Assembly: GCF_029211165.1 (NCBI RefSeq)
Contig: NZ_JARGEK010000001.1
Location: forward strand, 1-64,000
Direction: 5' to 3'
Length of the DNA stretch: 64,000 bases
Source of the DNA: Roseisolibacter sp. H3M3-2
GTDB lineage: Bacteria; Gemmatimonadota; Gemmatimonadetes; Gemmatimonadales; Gemmatimonadaceae
Shown: positions 56,148 through 64,000 of the stretch, one piece after another
Layout of the letters: every line of letters begins with the position of its first letter
Position numbering within the stretch: the stretch's first letter is position 1
Position numbers and translations under genes: made by a program
Notes under the pieces: generated by a model
Database searches by the model: none
The model's input: only the letters and a program-made list of their open reading frames with translations
What the model was told of the DNA's origin: nothing

Positions 56148-57565
56148 GTCGACTGCTCATCGTCTCCAATCGCTTGCCGGTCACCGTCTCGATCATGGAC
56201 GGGGAGACCCACGTGCTCCCCAGCATGGGCGGTCTCGCCACGGGGCTGCGCGGCCCGCACGAGCGGACGGGCGGCCTCTGGATCGGCTGGCCGGGGCAGG
56301 CGGCGCCGGCCAGCGCCAAGCGCCGGGCCGAGCTGACGCAGCTGCTCGCGGCGCATCGCACGGTCCCCGTGTGGCTGACGCGGAGCGAGGTGACGCACTT
56401 CTACGAGGACGTGTCGAACGGCGCGATCTGGCCGCTCTTCCACTACCTGATCGACCAGGTGCCGCTTCGCGTCGAGCACTGGGACGTCTACGAGGCGGCA
56501 AACGCCCACTTCGCCGAGGCCGTCGTCGCGCAGTACCGCCCCGGCGACCGGATCTGGGTGCACGACTACCAGCTGATGCTGCTCCCGGCGCTGCTCCGAC
56601 GGCGTCTTCCCGATGCCCGCATCGGCTTCTTCCTGCACATCCCGTTTCCGTCCGACGAGGTGTTCGCCACGATGCCCGCGCGCGACGCAGTGCTGCGCGG
56701 GCTCCTCGGGGCCGACCTCGTGGGCTTCCACACGCCGGCGTACGCGCGGCACTTCGCCGAGTCCGTGCGGCGCATCCTGCGGATGCCGGCCGAGCCGGAT
56801 GCGGTCGTGATGGAGGGACGCACCGTGCGCGTCGGCGTGTTCCCGATGGGCGTGGACGCCGCCGCGTACGAGGAGCGTGCCGCTCGACCTGAGGTGGACG
56901 CGCAGCTTGCGGACCTCGCGCTCGGCACCGCGCCTGGGCACGACGTGGCGTTGTTCGTCGGCGTCGACCGACTCGACTACACGAAGGGCATCCCACGGCG
57001 CCTGCTGGCGTTCGAGCAGCTCCTGGTCCGACACCCGGAACTGCGGGAGCGGGTGCGTCTCATCCAGGTGGCGGTGCCGTCGCGTACCGCGGTCGGTGCC
57101 TACCAGAAGTTCCGGCATGAGCTCGATGCGCTCGTGGGCCGCATCAACGGCGCCTTCGGGACACCCAGGTGGACGCCGGTGCACTACCTCTACCGCAGCG
57201 TGCCCGACGCGCAGCTCCTGGCGCTCTATCGCGCCGCCCGCGTCATGCTGGTGACGCCGGTGCGAGACGGGATGAACCTCGTGGCCAAGGAGTTCGTGGC
57301 GTGCCGGGCCGACGAGGACGGCGTGCTGGTGCTGAGCGAGTTCGTCGGCGCGGCCGCCGAACTCACCGACGCGCTGTGCGTGAACCCGTACGACGTCGAC
57401 GGCGCGGCGGCGACGTACTACCGCGCCCTCACCATGCCACGCGATGAGCGGCAGGCGCGCATGCGCACGCTGCGCGCGCGTGTGCAGAGCTACGACGTGC
57501 ACGCGTGGGCCGACTCCTTCCTCGCGGCGCTCGAGGAGACGCGCCGTGCGGCAGCGAGCGAGTGA
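56144..57565 (+). CDS. otsA: Trehalose-6-phosphate synthase (GT20)
   Basis: A 473-residue cytoplasmic glycosyltransferase that joins UDP- (or GDP-) glucose to glucose-6-phosphate. It has the OtsA N-terminal loop ([13 protein letters not shown] ... GGLATGL), [15 protein letters not shown], the substrate block [18 protein letters not shown], the nucleotide-binding stretch [24 protein letters not shown], and the sugar-phosphate and donor residues in [19 protein letters not shown] and [11 protein letters not shown]. The length is normal for OtsA. No otsB phosphatase gene is adjacent, so the second step must be encoded elsewhere. Its place beside stress-type envelope genes fits an osmoprotectant role. 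Confidence 0.95.
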   Translation: MSRLLIVSNRLPVTVSIMDGETHVLPSMGGLATGLRGPHERTGGLWIGWPGQAAPASAKRRAELTQLLAAHRTVPVWLTRSEVTHFYEDVSNGAIWPLFHYLIDQVPLRVEHWDVYEAANAHFAEAVVAQYRPGDRIWVHDYQLMLLPALLRRRLPDARIGFFLHIPFPSDEVFATMPARDAVLRGLLGADLVGFHTPAYARHFAESVRRILRMPAEPDAVVMEGRTVRVGVFPMGVDAAAYEERAARPEVDAQLADLALGTAPGHDVALFVGVDRLDYTKGIPRRLLAFEQLLVRHPELRERVRLIQVAVPSRTAVGAYQKFRHELDALVGRINGAFGTPRWTPVHYLYRSVPDAQLLALYRAARVMLVTPVRDGMNLVAKEFVACRADEDGVLVLSEFVGAAAELTDALCVNPYDVDGAAATYYRALTMPRDERQARMRTLRARVQSYDVHAWADSFLAALEETRRAAASE

Positions 57566-57964
57566 GGCGGCCGGTCGGCCCGACGGGCTGACGGCGGCGC
57601 CGCTGCTGCTGATCCCACGGCCGCGGCCGCCATGACGGCGCGGCGACCTGCTGGCAGCGCGTCGAGCGCGCTGAGCTCCGCCTAGCCTGGGGAGGATCTG
57701 CCGTATGACGCAGATACATGTCTCAGCGGTCGCGCTCCCCACGATATGATGCGTCGACTGCGCTTCATATGGCATCCCTGATGCGTCGTGCGCGGGCATC
57801 TCGGACCGGGGGAGCGATGACGCAGCAGCGTGTGGGACGAAGGAGGAGTCGGTGGTGCCGCGAAGGCGTCGAGCTGCGGCCCGCAGCCGCGTCGAGTGGC
57901 AAGCGCCGGCGGGGCGCACTGGCGGGCACGCTTCTGGGGTACGCCCCGGGAGACGCCTGAGCCC
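57566..57964. other. Intergenic region before the L,D-transpeptidase gene
   Basis: 399 bases without a credible gene. A 10-base direct repeat TGATGCGTCG occurs at 57747-57756 and 57779-57788, 32 bases apart. No hairpin is evident. Confidence 0.45.
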
Positions 57965-59806
57965 ATGGCCACCTGGCGCACTCCGGTCCTGCTCTCCTCG
58001 GTTTCGGCGAGCCTGCTCGGCATCGTCGCGGCAGCGCCGGCAACGCGAGACGCTGCCGCGCCACCCACCGTGAGCCCGTCCGCCCCTGCGCGCTCGGTCG
58101 CCGTTTCCGTCCCCGGGGCTCCGAGTGCCGACTCGTTGCGCGCAGCCATCGAGCGGCAGCTGTCGAACACGCCGGCCGCCGCCATCAGCCAGGCGGCCTG
58201 GCACCGGACCCGCGCGCTGTACGCCGCCGCCGGCGGTGCCCCCATGTGGACCACCCCCGGCGACCGCCTCCTCAGTCCGCGCGCGGCCGCCCTGCTGCAG
58301 GCGTTGAGCGATGCGCACGCGCACGGGCTCCGCCGATCGGACTATGGGCTGCAGGGCCTGGCCGATGCCCTGGCTGCGGTGGAGCGCTCGGACGCGGGCG
58401 ACGACGCACGCGCGCGCGCCGACGTCGCACTCACCGCATCGCTGGTCGCCTACGCGACCGACATGCTGACGGGCAGACTCCGGCCGAGCGAGATCGAATC
58501 CGCATGGCACATCGAGACGCGCGCCGTCGACGTGGACAGCGCGCTCCAGCGCACGCTCCGCGCGCCCGACCTGCCGGCGGCGCTGGCGCGGCTCGTCCCC
58601 TCAGACGACGGCTACGCGACGCTCGTAGGCGCCCTCGGGCGCTACCGGGGCATCGCCGCCGCCGGGGGGTGGCCGCTGGTCCCGGAGGGCCCCACGCTGC
58701 GGCCCGGCGCGTCGACGCCGCACTTGGCGGCGCTCCGCGCCCGGCTCACGGCCGAAGGATACCTGTCCCGTGGTGGGGCGGTCGGCGCCGGGGAGTCGAC
58801 GGCGGTGAACCCCGTCCTGCGCACCGGCGCGGAAAATGGCACGTACGTCGGCACGTACGGCGGGGGCCTGGCGGTCGCCGTGGCCCACTTCCAGGCGCGG
58901 CACGGCCTCGCCGTCGACAGCGTGGTGGGCCCGCGCACGCGCGCGGCGCTCAACGTGCCGGCCGAACGGCGCGCCCGGCAGGTGGCCGCGAACCTCGAGC
59001 GCTATCGGTGGCTGCCCCCGGCCATGGGCGAGCGCTACGTCGTCGTGAACGTGCCGGCCTTCCGCCTCGACGCCTACGAGGGCGAGCGGCGCATGCTCAG
59101 CATGCGCGTGGTGGTGGGGAGTGAACTCGCGTCGCGGCGCACGCCGATCTTCAGCGACTCGATGAGCTACGTCCAGTTCGGCCCGTTCTGGAACGTCCCG
59201 CGCAGCATCGCGGTGAACGAGATCCTTCCATCCGCGCGCCGCGACCGCGGGTATCTCGCGCGCAACGGCTACGAGATCGTCCGCGGTTGGGGCGACGGTG
59301 CGCCGGTGGTGGACCCATGGGAGCTGAGCGACGGCGCGCTGTTCTCCTCACGCTACCGCGTGCGACAGCGCCCCGGACCCAGCAACGCGCTCGGCCGGGT
59401 GAAGTTCATGTTCCCCAACGAGTACGCGGTGTACCTGCACGATACACCGGCGCAGGCGCTGTTCGACCGGCGGGAGCGCGCCTACAGCCACGGGTGCGTC
59501 CGGGTCGCGGACCCTGCCGCCCTGGCGCGCTTCGTCCTTGCCGAGCGCGCCGGCTGGACCGCGGAGAGGATCGACGAGACGCTCCGGGAGGGGCGCCGGG
59601 TGCGCGTGAGCCTGCCGGCGAAGATCCCCGTCTACCTGATCTACCTCACCGCGTTCGACGAGGGTGGCGAGGTCGCGTTCCGCGATGACCTCTACGACCA
59701 CGACACCACGCTCATTGACGCGCTCGGCGAGGAAGCCGAGGCGCCCGGGACTTCTGCAGTGGTGGGGAGGCTGGCCCGGCTCGCGGATCGGCTTTCGGAG
59801 GGATGA
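57965..59806 (+). CDS. L,D-transpeptidase, YcbB-like
   Basis: A 613-residue exported enzyme. A hydrophobic N-terminal segment (VLLSSVSASLLGIVAAAPA) acts as a signal or anchor. The scaffold domain (about 55-260) is followed by a peptidoglycan-binding domain (VAVAHFQARHGLAVDSVVGPRTRAALNVP, about 325-355). The YkuD catalytic domain (about 375-570) contains HDTPAQALFDRRERAYSHGCVRVADPAALARFVL, with His and the nucleophile Cys in SHGCVR. Such enzymes form 3-3 crosslinks in peptidoglycan. The ATG at 57965 is preferred because the signal begins right there. Confidence 0.92.
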   Translation: MATWRTPVLLSSVSASLLGIVAAAPATRDAAAPPTVSPSAPARSVAVSVPGAPSADSLRAAIERQLSNTPAAAISQAAWHRTRALYAAAGGAPMWTTPGDRLLSPRAAALLQALSDAHAHGLRRSDYGLQGLADALAAVERSDAGDDARARADVALTASLVAYATDMLTGRLRPSEIESAWHIETRAVDVDSALQRTLRAPDLPAALARLVPSDDGYATLVGALGRYRGIAAAGGWPLVPEGPTLRPGASTPHLAALRARLTAEGYLSRGGAVGAGESTAVNPVLRTGAENGTYVGTYGGGLAVAVAHFQARHGLAVDSVVGPRTRAALNVPAERRARQVAANLERYRWLPPAMGERYVVVNVPAFRLDAYEGERRMLSMRVVVGSELASRRTPIFSDSMSYVQFGPFWNVPRSIAVNEILPSARRDRGYLARNGYEIVRGWGDGAPVVDPWELSDGALFSSRYRVRQRPGPSNALGRVKFMFPNEYAVYLHDTPAQALFDRRERAYSHGCVRVADPAALARFVLAERAGWTAERIDETLREGRRVRVSLPAKIPVYLIYLTAFDEGGEVAFRDDLYDHDTTLIDALGEEAEAPGTSAVVGRLARLADRLSEG

Positions 59807-59871
59807 CGCCAGCGCAGGCGATGGGGGATCGCTCACCCCGAGCGCCCCGGCGCACGGCGACGGAGGCCAGC

Positions 59872-60282
59872 ATGGATGCGGCTCGCGCCAGACAGGTAGT
59901 GCTCGCGACGGGCACGGACGGTGACGCGCTCCAGATCTGCGAGGCGTACCTGCGCCACCACGGCTACGACGTGGTCACGGTCGACGATCCGGAGGTGACG
60001 CTCGAGGCCGCGCGGCGTCTTCGGCCCGATCTCCTGATCACCATGCACCCGACGCGGCTGAGGAGCGGATGCTGCGTGACGCAGGCGGTGCGGGCCGACG
60101 CCGTGCTCGCTGCGACGCCAGTGCTGAGCCTCGCCAGCCGGGTGCGCGCATCCGAGCTCGCGGAGGCTGCCGAGGCGGGCGTGACGGAGTCGCTCCCGAT
60201 GCCCGTGTCGCTCGCGATACTCCTCGACGCGGTACGGCGGCTCGTCGCCAGTCCACACCGGACGCCCGTGGCGGAGTCCTGA
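59872..60282 (+). CDS. Degenerate receiver-domain protein
   Basis: A 136-residue single-domain protein starting at an ATG preceded by GGAGG (59862-59866). It follows the receiver fold: VVLATGTDGDALQICEAYLRHHGYDVVTVDDPEVTLEAARRLRPDLLITMHPT, then ATPVLSLASR and a final helix. At the site where the phospho-accepting Asp is expected (usually ..DLILLDxxMP) the sequence reads DLLITMHPT, so the phospho-Asp is missing, and only one acidic residue lies in the first loop. It is probably a pseudo-receiver that signals by binding rather than phosphorylation. An ATG at 59803 would add 23 residues. Confidence 0.75.
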   Translation: MDAARARQVVLATGTDGDALQICEAYLRHHGYDVVTVDDPEVTLEAARRLRPDLLITMHPTRLRSGCCVTQAVRADAVLAATPVLSLASRVRASELAEAAEAGVTESLPMPVSLAILLDAVRRLVASPHRTPVAES

Positions 60283-60284
60283 CC

Positions 60285-60785
60285 ATGGAGGTCATGCTGT
60301 TCGACGGATGGCGGCCGATCCTCCGCACGCTCCTCGTCGGGGTGCTCAGCTACTCGGCGCTGGTGGCGATGCTGCGCATGACGGGAAAGCGGACGCTCTC
60401 GAAGCTGAACGCCTTCGACCTCGTGGTGACGGTGGCGCTGGGCTCCACGATGGCCACGGTGCTGACGTCGCGCGACGTCGCGCTCGCCCAGGGGATCGTC
60501 GCGTTCGCCGTGCTCATCGGGCTGCAGTACGCGATCACCTGGACCTCGGTGCGGTCGCGGCGGGTGCGCACGCTCGTCAAGTCCGAGCCGCGGATGCTCG
60601 CACGCCGGGGCGAGATGCTGCCCGATGCGATGCGGCGCGAGCGCGTGACCGAGGACGAGCTGCGCGCCGCGATGCGCGAGGCCGGCATGGACGACCTCGC
60701 GCGCGTCGAGGTCGTGGTGCTCGAGACCGACGGGTCCCTGAGCGTCGTGGAGCGCGACGTGGGCCCCCGAGCCGTGTCGTCGTGA
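60285..60785 (+). CDS. DUF421 (YetF-like) membrane protein
   Basis: A 166-residue protein. Three N-terminal helices (ILRTLLVGVLSYSALVAMLRMTGK; LNAFDLVVTVALGSTMATVL; LAQGIVAFAVLIGLQYAITW) carry the DUF421 signature RMTGKRTLSKLNAFDLVVTVALGS. The cytoplasmic DUF421 domain follows (LVKSEPRMLARRGEMLPDAMRRERVTEDELRAAMREAG...VEVVVLETDGSLSVV). The family is widespread in membrane stress contexts; its function is not firmly known. It starts 2 bases after the pseudo-receiver stop and overlaps the DUF2254 start. Confidence 0.9.
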   Translation: MEVMLFDGWRPILRTLLVGVLSYSALVAMLRMTGKRTLSKLNAFDLVVTVALGSTMATVLTSRDVALAQGIVAFAVLIGLQYAITWTSVRSRRVRTLVKSEPRMLARRGEMLPDAMRRERVTEDELRAAMREAGMDDLARVEVVVLETDGSLSVVERDVGPRAVSS

Positions 60786-62197
60786 GCGGCGGCCCGCGCG
60801 CGCTCTGGGTCCGGCTGACGGGCACCCTGTGGTTCGTCCCGAGCGGCATCGCGGTGGCGATGGCCGTGCTCGCGGTCGCGATGATCGAACTGTCGACGCG
60901 CGTGGACGACGACGTGCTCCGCCGGTTCCCACGCATCTTCGGCGCGAGCGCCGAGAGCTCGCGGGCGATGCTCTCGGCGATCGCCGGGGCCATCATCACC
61001 GTGGCCGGGCTCACGTTCTCGCTGACGATGGTGGCGGTCACCCAGGCGTCAAGCCAGTACACGCCGCGCATCCTCCGGAACTTCATGCGCGACCGCGTGA
61101 GCCAGGTGGTCCTCGGCGCGTACGTGGGGATCTTCGCCTACTGCCTGCTCGTGGTCCGGACGATCCGGAGCGGTGACGAGGGCCGCTTCGTGCCCTCGAT
61201 CGCCGTGGTCCTCGGCATCGCGCTCGCCATGGCCGGCGTGGGTGCGCTGATCTTCTTCATCCACCACCTCGCGAGCGCGCTGCAGGCGTCCACCATCGTC
61301 GCCCGGATCACGCGTGACACCGTGCAGGTGGTCGACCGGCTCTTTCCCGAGGACGTGGGGGAGGAGGCGCCGCACGACGAAGCCGATGCCGCGCTCGCGG
61401 TCACCCTGGACGCGCGATGGACGGCCGTGACGGCACCCGCGACGGGCTACGTGCAGGCGGTAGACGCGGACGCGCTCCTGCGCGTCGCCGACCGGCACGA
61501 CCTGGTCGTACGCCTGGTCGCGGCGGTTGGCGAGTTCGTGGTCGAGGGCGTTCCGATTCTTTGGGCGCTGCCGCGCGCGCCCTCCGACGCGCCGGGCCGC
61601 GAGCAGGGAGGCGACTGGTGCCGCGCGCTGCGCGAGGTGTTCACGGTGAGCAGCTTCCGCACGGTCGAACAGGACGCCGCGTTCGGCGTGCGGCAGCTGG
61701 TCGACATCGCGCTGAAGGCCCTGTCGCCCGGCGTCAACGACACGACGACCGCGACGACGTGCATCGACCACCTCGGAGCGATCCTGGCGCGCCTCGCGCC
61801 TCGGCGCGTCGAGTCGCGCCTGCGCGCACGTGACGGCACACTGCGAGTGATCGCGCCCGGGCCGACGTTCGATTCGCTGCTCGCGCTCGCGGTGGACGAG
61901 ATCCGGGCGAGCGCGGCGTCGAACGCCGCCGCGGCGGCGCGTCTGCTGACGATGCTGGAGCTGGTCGCGTCGTGCGCGGCGTCGCCGCAGCGGCGGCAGC
62001 TCGTCGCCGCACACGTCGAGCGGGTCCTCGGTGATGCGGAGGCCGGGGTGAGCTCGCCATATGACCGCGGGCGGCTCCGTGAGCTCGCGGCCCGCGCGCT
62101 GGCGACCGCTCGCGAGGCACGCGCGCTTCCCACGGGCGCGCGGGCGGAATGGGTCAGGAACGGGCCCCCAGCGCCGCCGCGTTCCCGCGCAGGATGA
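60782..62197 (+). CDS. DUF2254 membrane protein
   Basis: A 471-residue protein beginning with GTG in a GTGA overlap with the DUF421 stop. Four transmembrane helices in the first 180 residues (LWFVPSGIAVAMAVLAVAMIEL; AIAGAIITVAGLTFSLTMVAV; VVLGAYVGIFAYCLLVV; IAVVLGIALAMAGVGALIFFIHHLA) and motifs such as FSLTMVAVTQASSQYTPRILRNFMRDR identify DUF2254. A soluble C-terminal domain follows, with LSPGVNDTTTATTCIDHL. The role of the family is unknown. Its 3' end overlaps the convergent GntR gene by 44 bases. Confidence 0.9.
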   Translation: MSGGPRALWVRLTGTLWFVPSGIAVAMAVLAVAMIELSTRVDDDVLRRFPRIFGASAESSRAMLSAIAGAIITVAGLTFSLTMVAVTQASSQYTPRILRNFMRDRVSQVVLGAYVGIFAYCLLVVRTIRSGDEGRFVPSIAVVLGIALAMAGVGALIFFIHHLASALQASTIVARITRDTVQVVDRLFPEDVGEEAPHDEADAALAVTLDARWTAVTAPATGYVQAVDADALLRVADRHDLVVRLVAAVGEFVVEGVPILWALPRAPSDAPGREQGGDWCRALREVFTVSSFRTVEQDAAFGVRQLVDIALKALSPGVNDTTTATTCIDHLGAILARLAPRRVESRLRARDGTLRVIAPGPTFDSLLALAVDEIRASAASNAAAAARLLTMLELVASCAASPQRRQLVAAHVERVLGDAEAGVSSPYDRGRLRELAARALATAREARALPTGARAEWVRNGPPAPPRSRAG

Positions 62198-63074
62198 AGC
62201 GCAGGATCTCGCGCTGCGTCTCGGGCGCGAAGGCGCGCAGCGTGGAGAGCGGGCGCAGGTGCGCCGGCACCCCGCCGAGCAGGTCGCGCGCGGTGCGCAG
62301 CACGTAGGCCGGCGCCCCCTCGGGAATGGCGCCCACGTCGTCACGACCGACCAGGATGGTTCGTACGTGCCCCGTGGGCGCGTCAGGAAACAGCGACTGC
62401 AGCTTGCCTTCGAGACGCGGGTCGGTGCCGACGAAGTAGAGGGGGCCCTCGGCGAGCAGTCGCGCGATCTCGGCAGACAGGTCGGGTCGGATCGTCGCGA
62501 CCACGACGGGCTTGCTTAGGCGCTCGCCGAGGCGCTGTACCTCCTCCGCATGGCTGGCGGACGTCACCAGCAGGTCGGCACTGCGGAGCGCCGGCGGCAA
62601 CGGTTCGTCGTCGCGCAACGCTTCGATCTCGACGCCCGTGGCGACCACCCCGTAATCCTCCTGCAGTTCGCGGCACAGCCAGACCAGCTGGTCGCGGTTG
62701 CATTCGACGCAGACCGCCCGCAGGCGCAGCGTCTCGAAGTGCCGCCGCGCGTGCTCGGGGAAGTCGGGCGCGGGCACGCCCCGAGCGAGACCGCCCGCGA
62801 ACACCTCCACCAGCCACTCGGCCGTCGGGGCGAGCGCTCCGGCGGCCGGCCGCGTCTCGACGACGAAGTGCGCCCGCGACGGCGGCCGCCGCTCCACCAC
62901 CCCTTCGGCCTCCAAGCTCCGATAGGCGGCGATCACCACGCGCGGATCCGCGTTCAGCTCGGCCGCGAGGACGCGCGCGCTCGGCAGGCGGCTGCCGGCG
63001 CGCAGGGTGCCGAAGTGGAGCGCGCTCAGCACGCGCTGGCGCAGCGTGTCGCTGATGTCGTCACGGCGCGCCAT
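62154..63074 (-). CDS. GntR-family transcriptional regulator
   Basis: A 306-residue protein starting at MARRDDISDTLRQRVLSALHFG. The winged helix (about 5-70: LRAGSRLPSARVLAAELNADPRVVIAAYRSLEAEGVVERR) is typical of GntR regulators. The C-terminal domain (about 90-300) looks like a degenerate sensing or PLP-free aminotransferase-like fold, with no PLP-binding Lys that I can point to. Its effector is unknown. It is convergent with the DUF2254 gene and overlaps it by 44 bases, and it lies 132 bases downstream of the antiporter gene. Confidence 0.85.
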   Translation of the reverse strand: MARRDDISDTLRQRVLSALHFGTLRAGSRLPSARVLAAELNADPRVVIAAYRSLEAEGVVERRPPSRAHFVVETRPAAGALAPTAEWLVEVFAGGLARGVPAPDFPEHARRHFETLRLRAVCVECNRDQLVWLCRELQEDYGVVATGVEIEALRDDEPLPPALRSADLLVTSASHAEEVQRLGERLSKPVVVATIRPDLSAEIARLLAEGPLYFVGTDPRLEGKLQSLFPDAPTGHVRTILVGRDDVGAIPEGAPAYVLRTARDLLGGVPAHLRPLSTLRAFAPETQREILRFILRGNAAALGARS

Positions 63075-63206
63075 CAGCGTGCTCCGGGTCTGGCGATGAG
63101 TCGTCTCGCATGCTCTAAGGGTCGACGTAAGCGTCGGGCGCGGCAAGTCGCCGCGGACGCGAGCCCGCTCGTCCGCGCTGTCGTGCTCCGCGCACGCCGA
63201 ATCTGC

Positions 63207-64000
63207 TCACTCGCTGGGCGTGCGCGGCGCCCGCCGGCCGGCGCCCGTGCCGTTCGATCTCGGGTCGCCGGCTGCGGGAGCCGCCGGGGCGAGCGCGATC
63301 GCCGTGGCGTTCTCCGGCAGGCGGCTGAGCAGCACCAGCTCGTCCCCCGCCCGCCAGGCCAGGTCCGCGGTCACGATCTCGGCGCTCTGCCCCTGCACCC
63401 GCGCCACCGGCACGACGCCCTCGGGGAGCTGGCTCGCGCGCGTCGGCCCGCCGGCGGGCACGCGGTACGTGACGAACGTCGCGGTCCCCTCCTCGAGCGA
63501 CGCCTCCCACGCCCGCACGTCGACGGGCCGGCCGAACGCGATCCGCCCGCCGACGCGCTCGAGCAGCCGGGGGCCTGCGCCGCGGCTCGGGTGCCCGAGG
63601 GCGGGGAAGGTGCGCTCGACGCCGAACGCGTCGTGCGCCAGGTGCGTGGCGAACGCGTTGACCTCCGAGTTCGTCGTCACGGCCACCACCGTCGCCGCCT
63701 CCTCGGCGCCCAGCTCGGCCAGCACGTCCTCGTCGAGCGCGTTGCCGACCCGTGCGTCCAGTCCGGTGGCCCGCGCGCCGTCGACGAGGGCTTCGTTGCG
63801 GTCCACCAGCGTCACCGCGCGCCCGTGGCGCTGCAGCACCTCGGCGAGGCCGCGCGCCAGCGGCCCGGCGCCCACGATGATCACCGCCTGGTGCGCGAGG
63901 CTGCGCAGGCCCAGGAGCCGCGCGACCGTGGAGGCCGTGAGCCCCTGCAGGGTGACCGTGATCGCGATCGCCATGAAGGTGATCGCGAGGATGCGCGTCC
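63207..64000 (-). CDS. CPA1-type cation/proton antiporter with TrkA domains, 5' part outside window
   Basis: The C-terminal 264 residues of a larger protein; the reading frame stays open to the window edge (RILAITFMAIAITVTLQGLTASTVARLLGL), which is the last transmembrane helix of NhaP-type antiporters. A TrkA-N domain follows with the Rossmann motif AVIIVGAGPLARGLAEVL and the acidic LVDRNE, then a TrkA-C-like segment (RASQLPEGVVPVARVQGQSAEIVTADLAWRAGDELVLL). TrkA domains gate transport by binding NAD(H) or nucleotides. The tail is Pro/Ala/Arg-rich. Confidence 0.87.
   Translation of the reverse strand, partial: TRILAITFMAIAITVTLQGLTASTVARLLGLRSLAHQAVIIVGAGPLARGLAEVLQRHGRAVTLVDRNEALVDGARATGLDARVGNALDEDVLAELGAEEAATVVAVTTNSEVNAFATHLAHDAFGVERTFPALGHPSRGAGPRLLERVGGRIAFGRPVDVRAWEASLEEGTATFVTYRVPAGGPTRASQLPEGVVPVARVQGQSAEIVTADLAWRAGDELVLLSRLPENATAIALAPAAPAAGDPRSNGTGAGRRAPRTPSE

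Noticed and set aside
55409-58510. A 1033-codon minus-strand open frame
   Set aside because: It lies opposite the membrane protein gene, otsA and the transpeptidase gene, and shows only low-complexity shadow sequence.

Overview
The window reads as a chromosome segment of a high-GC Gram-negative bacterium. A TonB-dependent SusC/RagA receptor next to its SusD lipoprotein, in very GC-rich DNA with a tesA/ybbA/ybbP block and a coproheme decarboxylase, fits Gemmatimonadota (Gemmatirosa/Gemmatimonas-like) best. That placement rests on gene content only.

Left core (1-14.3 kb): the RNA-binding protein Tex; a SusC/SusD outer-membrane uptake pair; the conserved divergent tesA <-> ybbA-ybbP block; EF-P with an unusual Asn at the loop tip; a dense array of eight tRNA genes (His, Trp, Glu-CTC, Glu-TTC, Asp, Leu-GAG, Thr-CGT, Gly-CCC); the hemQ/chdC heme-synthesis gene; and tRNA-Pro(GGG).

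Island (about 14.28 kb to roughly 49.9 kb): it starts directly at the 3' end of tRNA-Pro with integrase-arm-like repeats and an integrase-like gene. A mobility and regulation section follows (XRE regulator with a near-perfect 27-bp operator, a small HNH protein, three 18-bp palindromes of one family, a large second tyrosine-recombinase-like protein). Then comes a long minus-strand defence-type locus, 46.6 -> 25.1 kb. In order of transcription it encodes an AbiEi-like winged-helix regulator, a GHKL (MORC/MutL-like) ATPase, a DruA-like (DUF4338) protein, a 1041-aa and a 377-aa protein of unknown function, an FAD-binding protein and a GAF-like protein. An oppositely oriented HAD-YunG fusion gene comes next, then a DEAH helicase, a DUF1998 protein and two Fe-S-type PD-(D/E)XK nucleases. 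The helicase plus DUF1998 pair looks like Druantia DruE (or DISARM DrmA/DrmB) split over two genes. The arrangement is not one of the described Druantia or DISARM types that I know, and it is the best candidate here for an undescribed system. Close gene overlaps (ATGA, TGATG, TAATG) suggest translational coupling through most of it. The right end holds an iteron-like cluster, two genes of unknown function and a decayed duplicate. No second att copy was found, so the right boundary is approximate.

Right core (50-64 kb): a PerM/AI-2E-type permease, a metallophosphoesterase, a PRC-barrel/DUF2382 stress protein, membrane-anchored proteins, trehalose-6-phosphate synthase, an L,D-transpeptidase, a degenerate receiver protein, DUF421 and DUF2254 membrane proteins, a GntR regulator, and a cation/proton antiporter truncated by the window end. 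Together these look like an envelope- and osmotic-stress neighbourhood.
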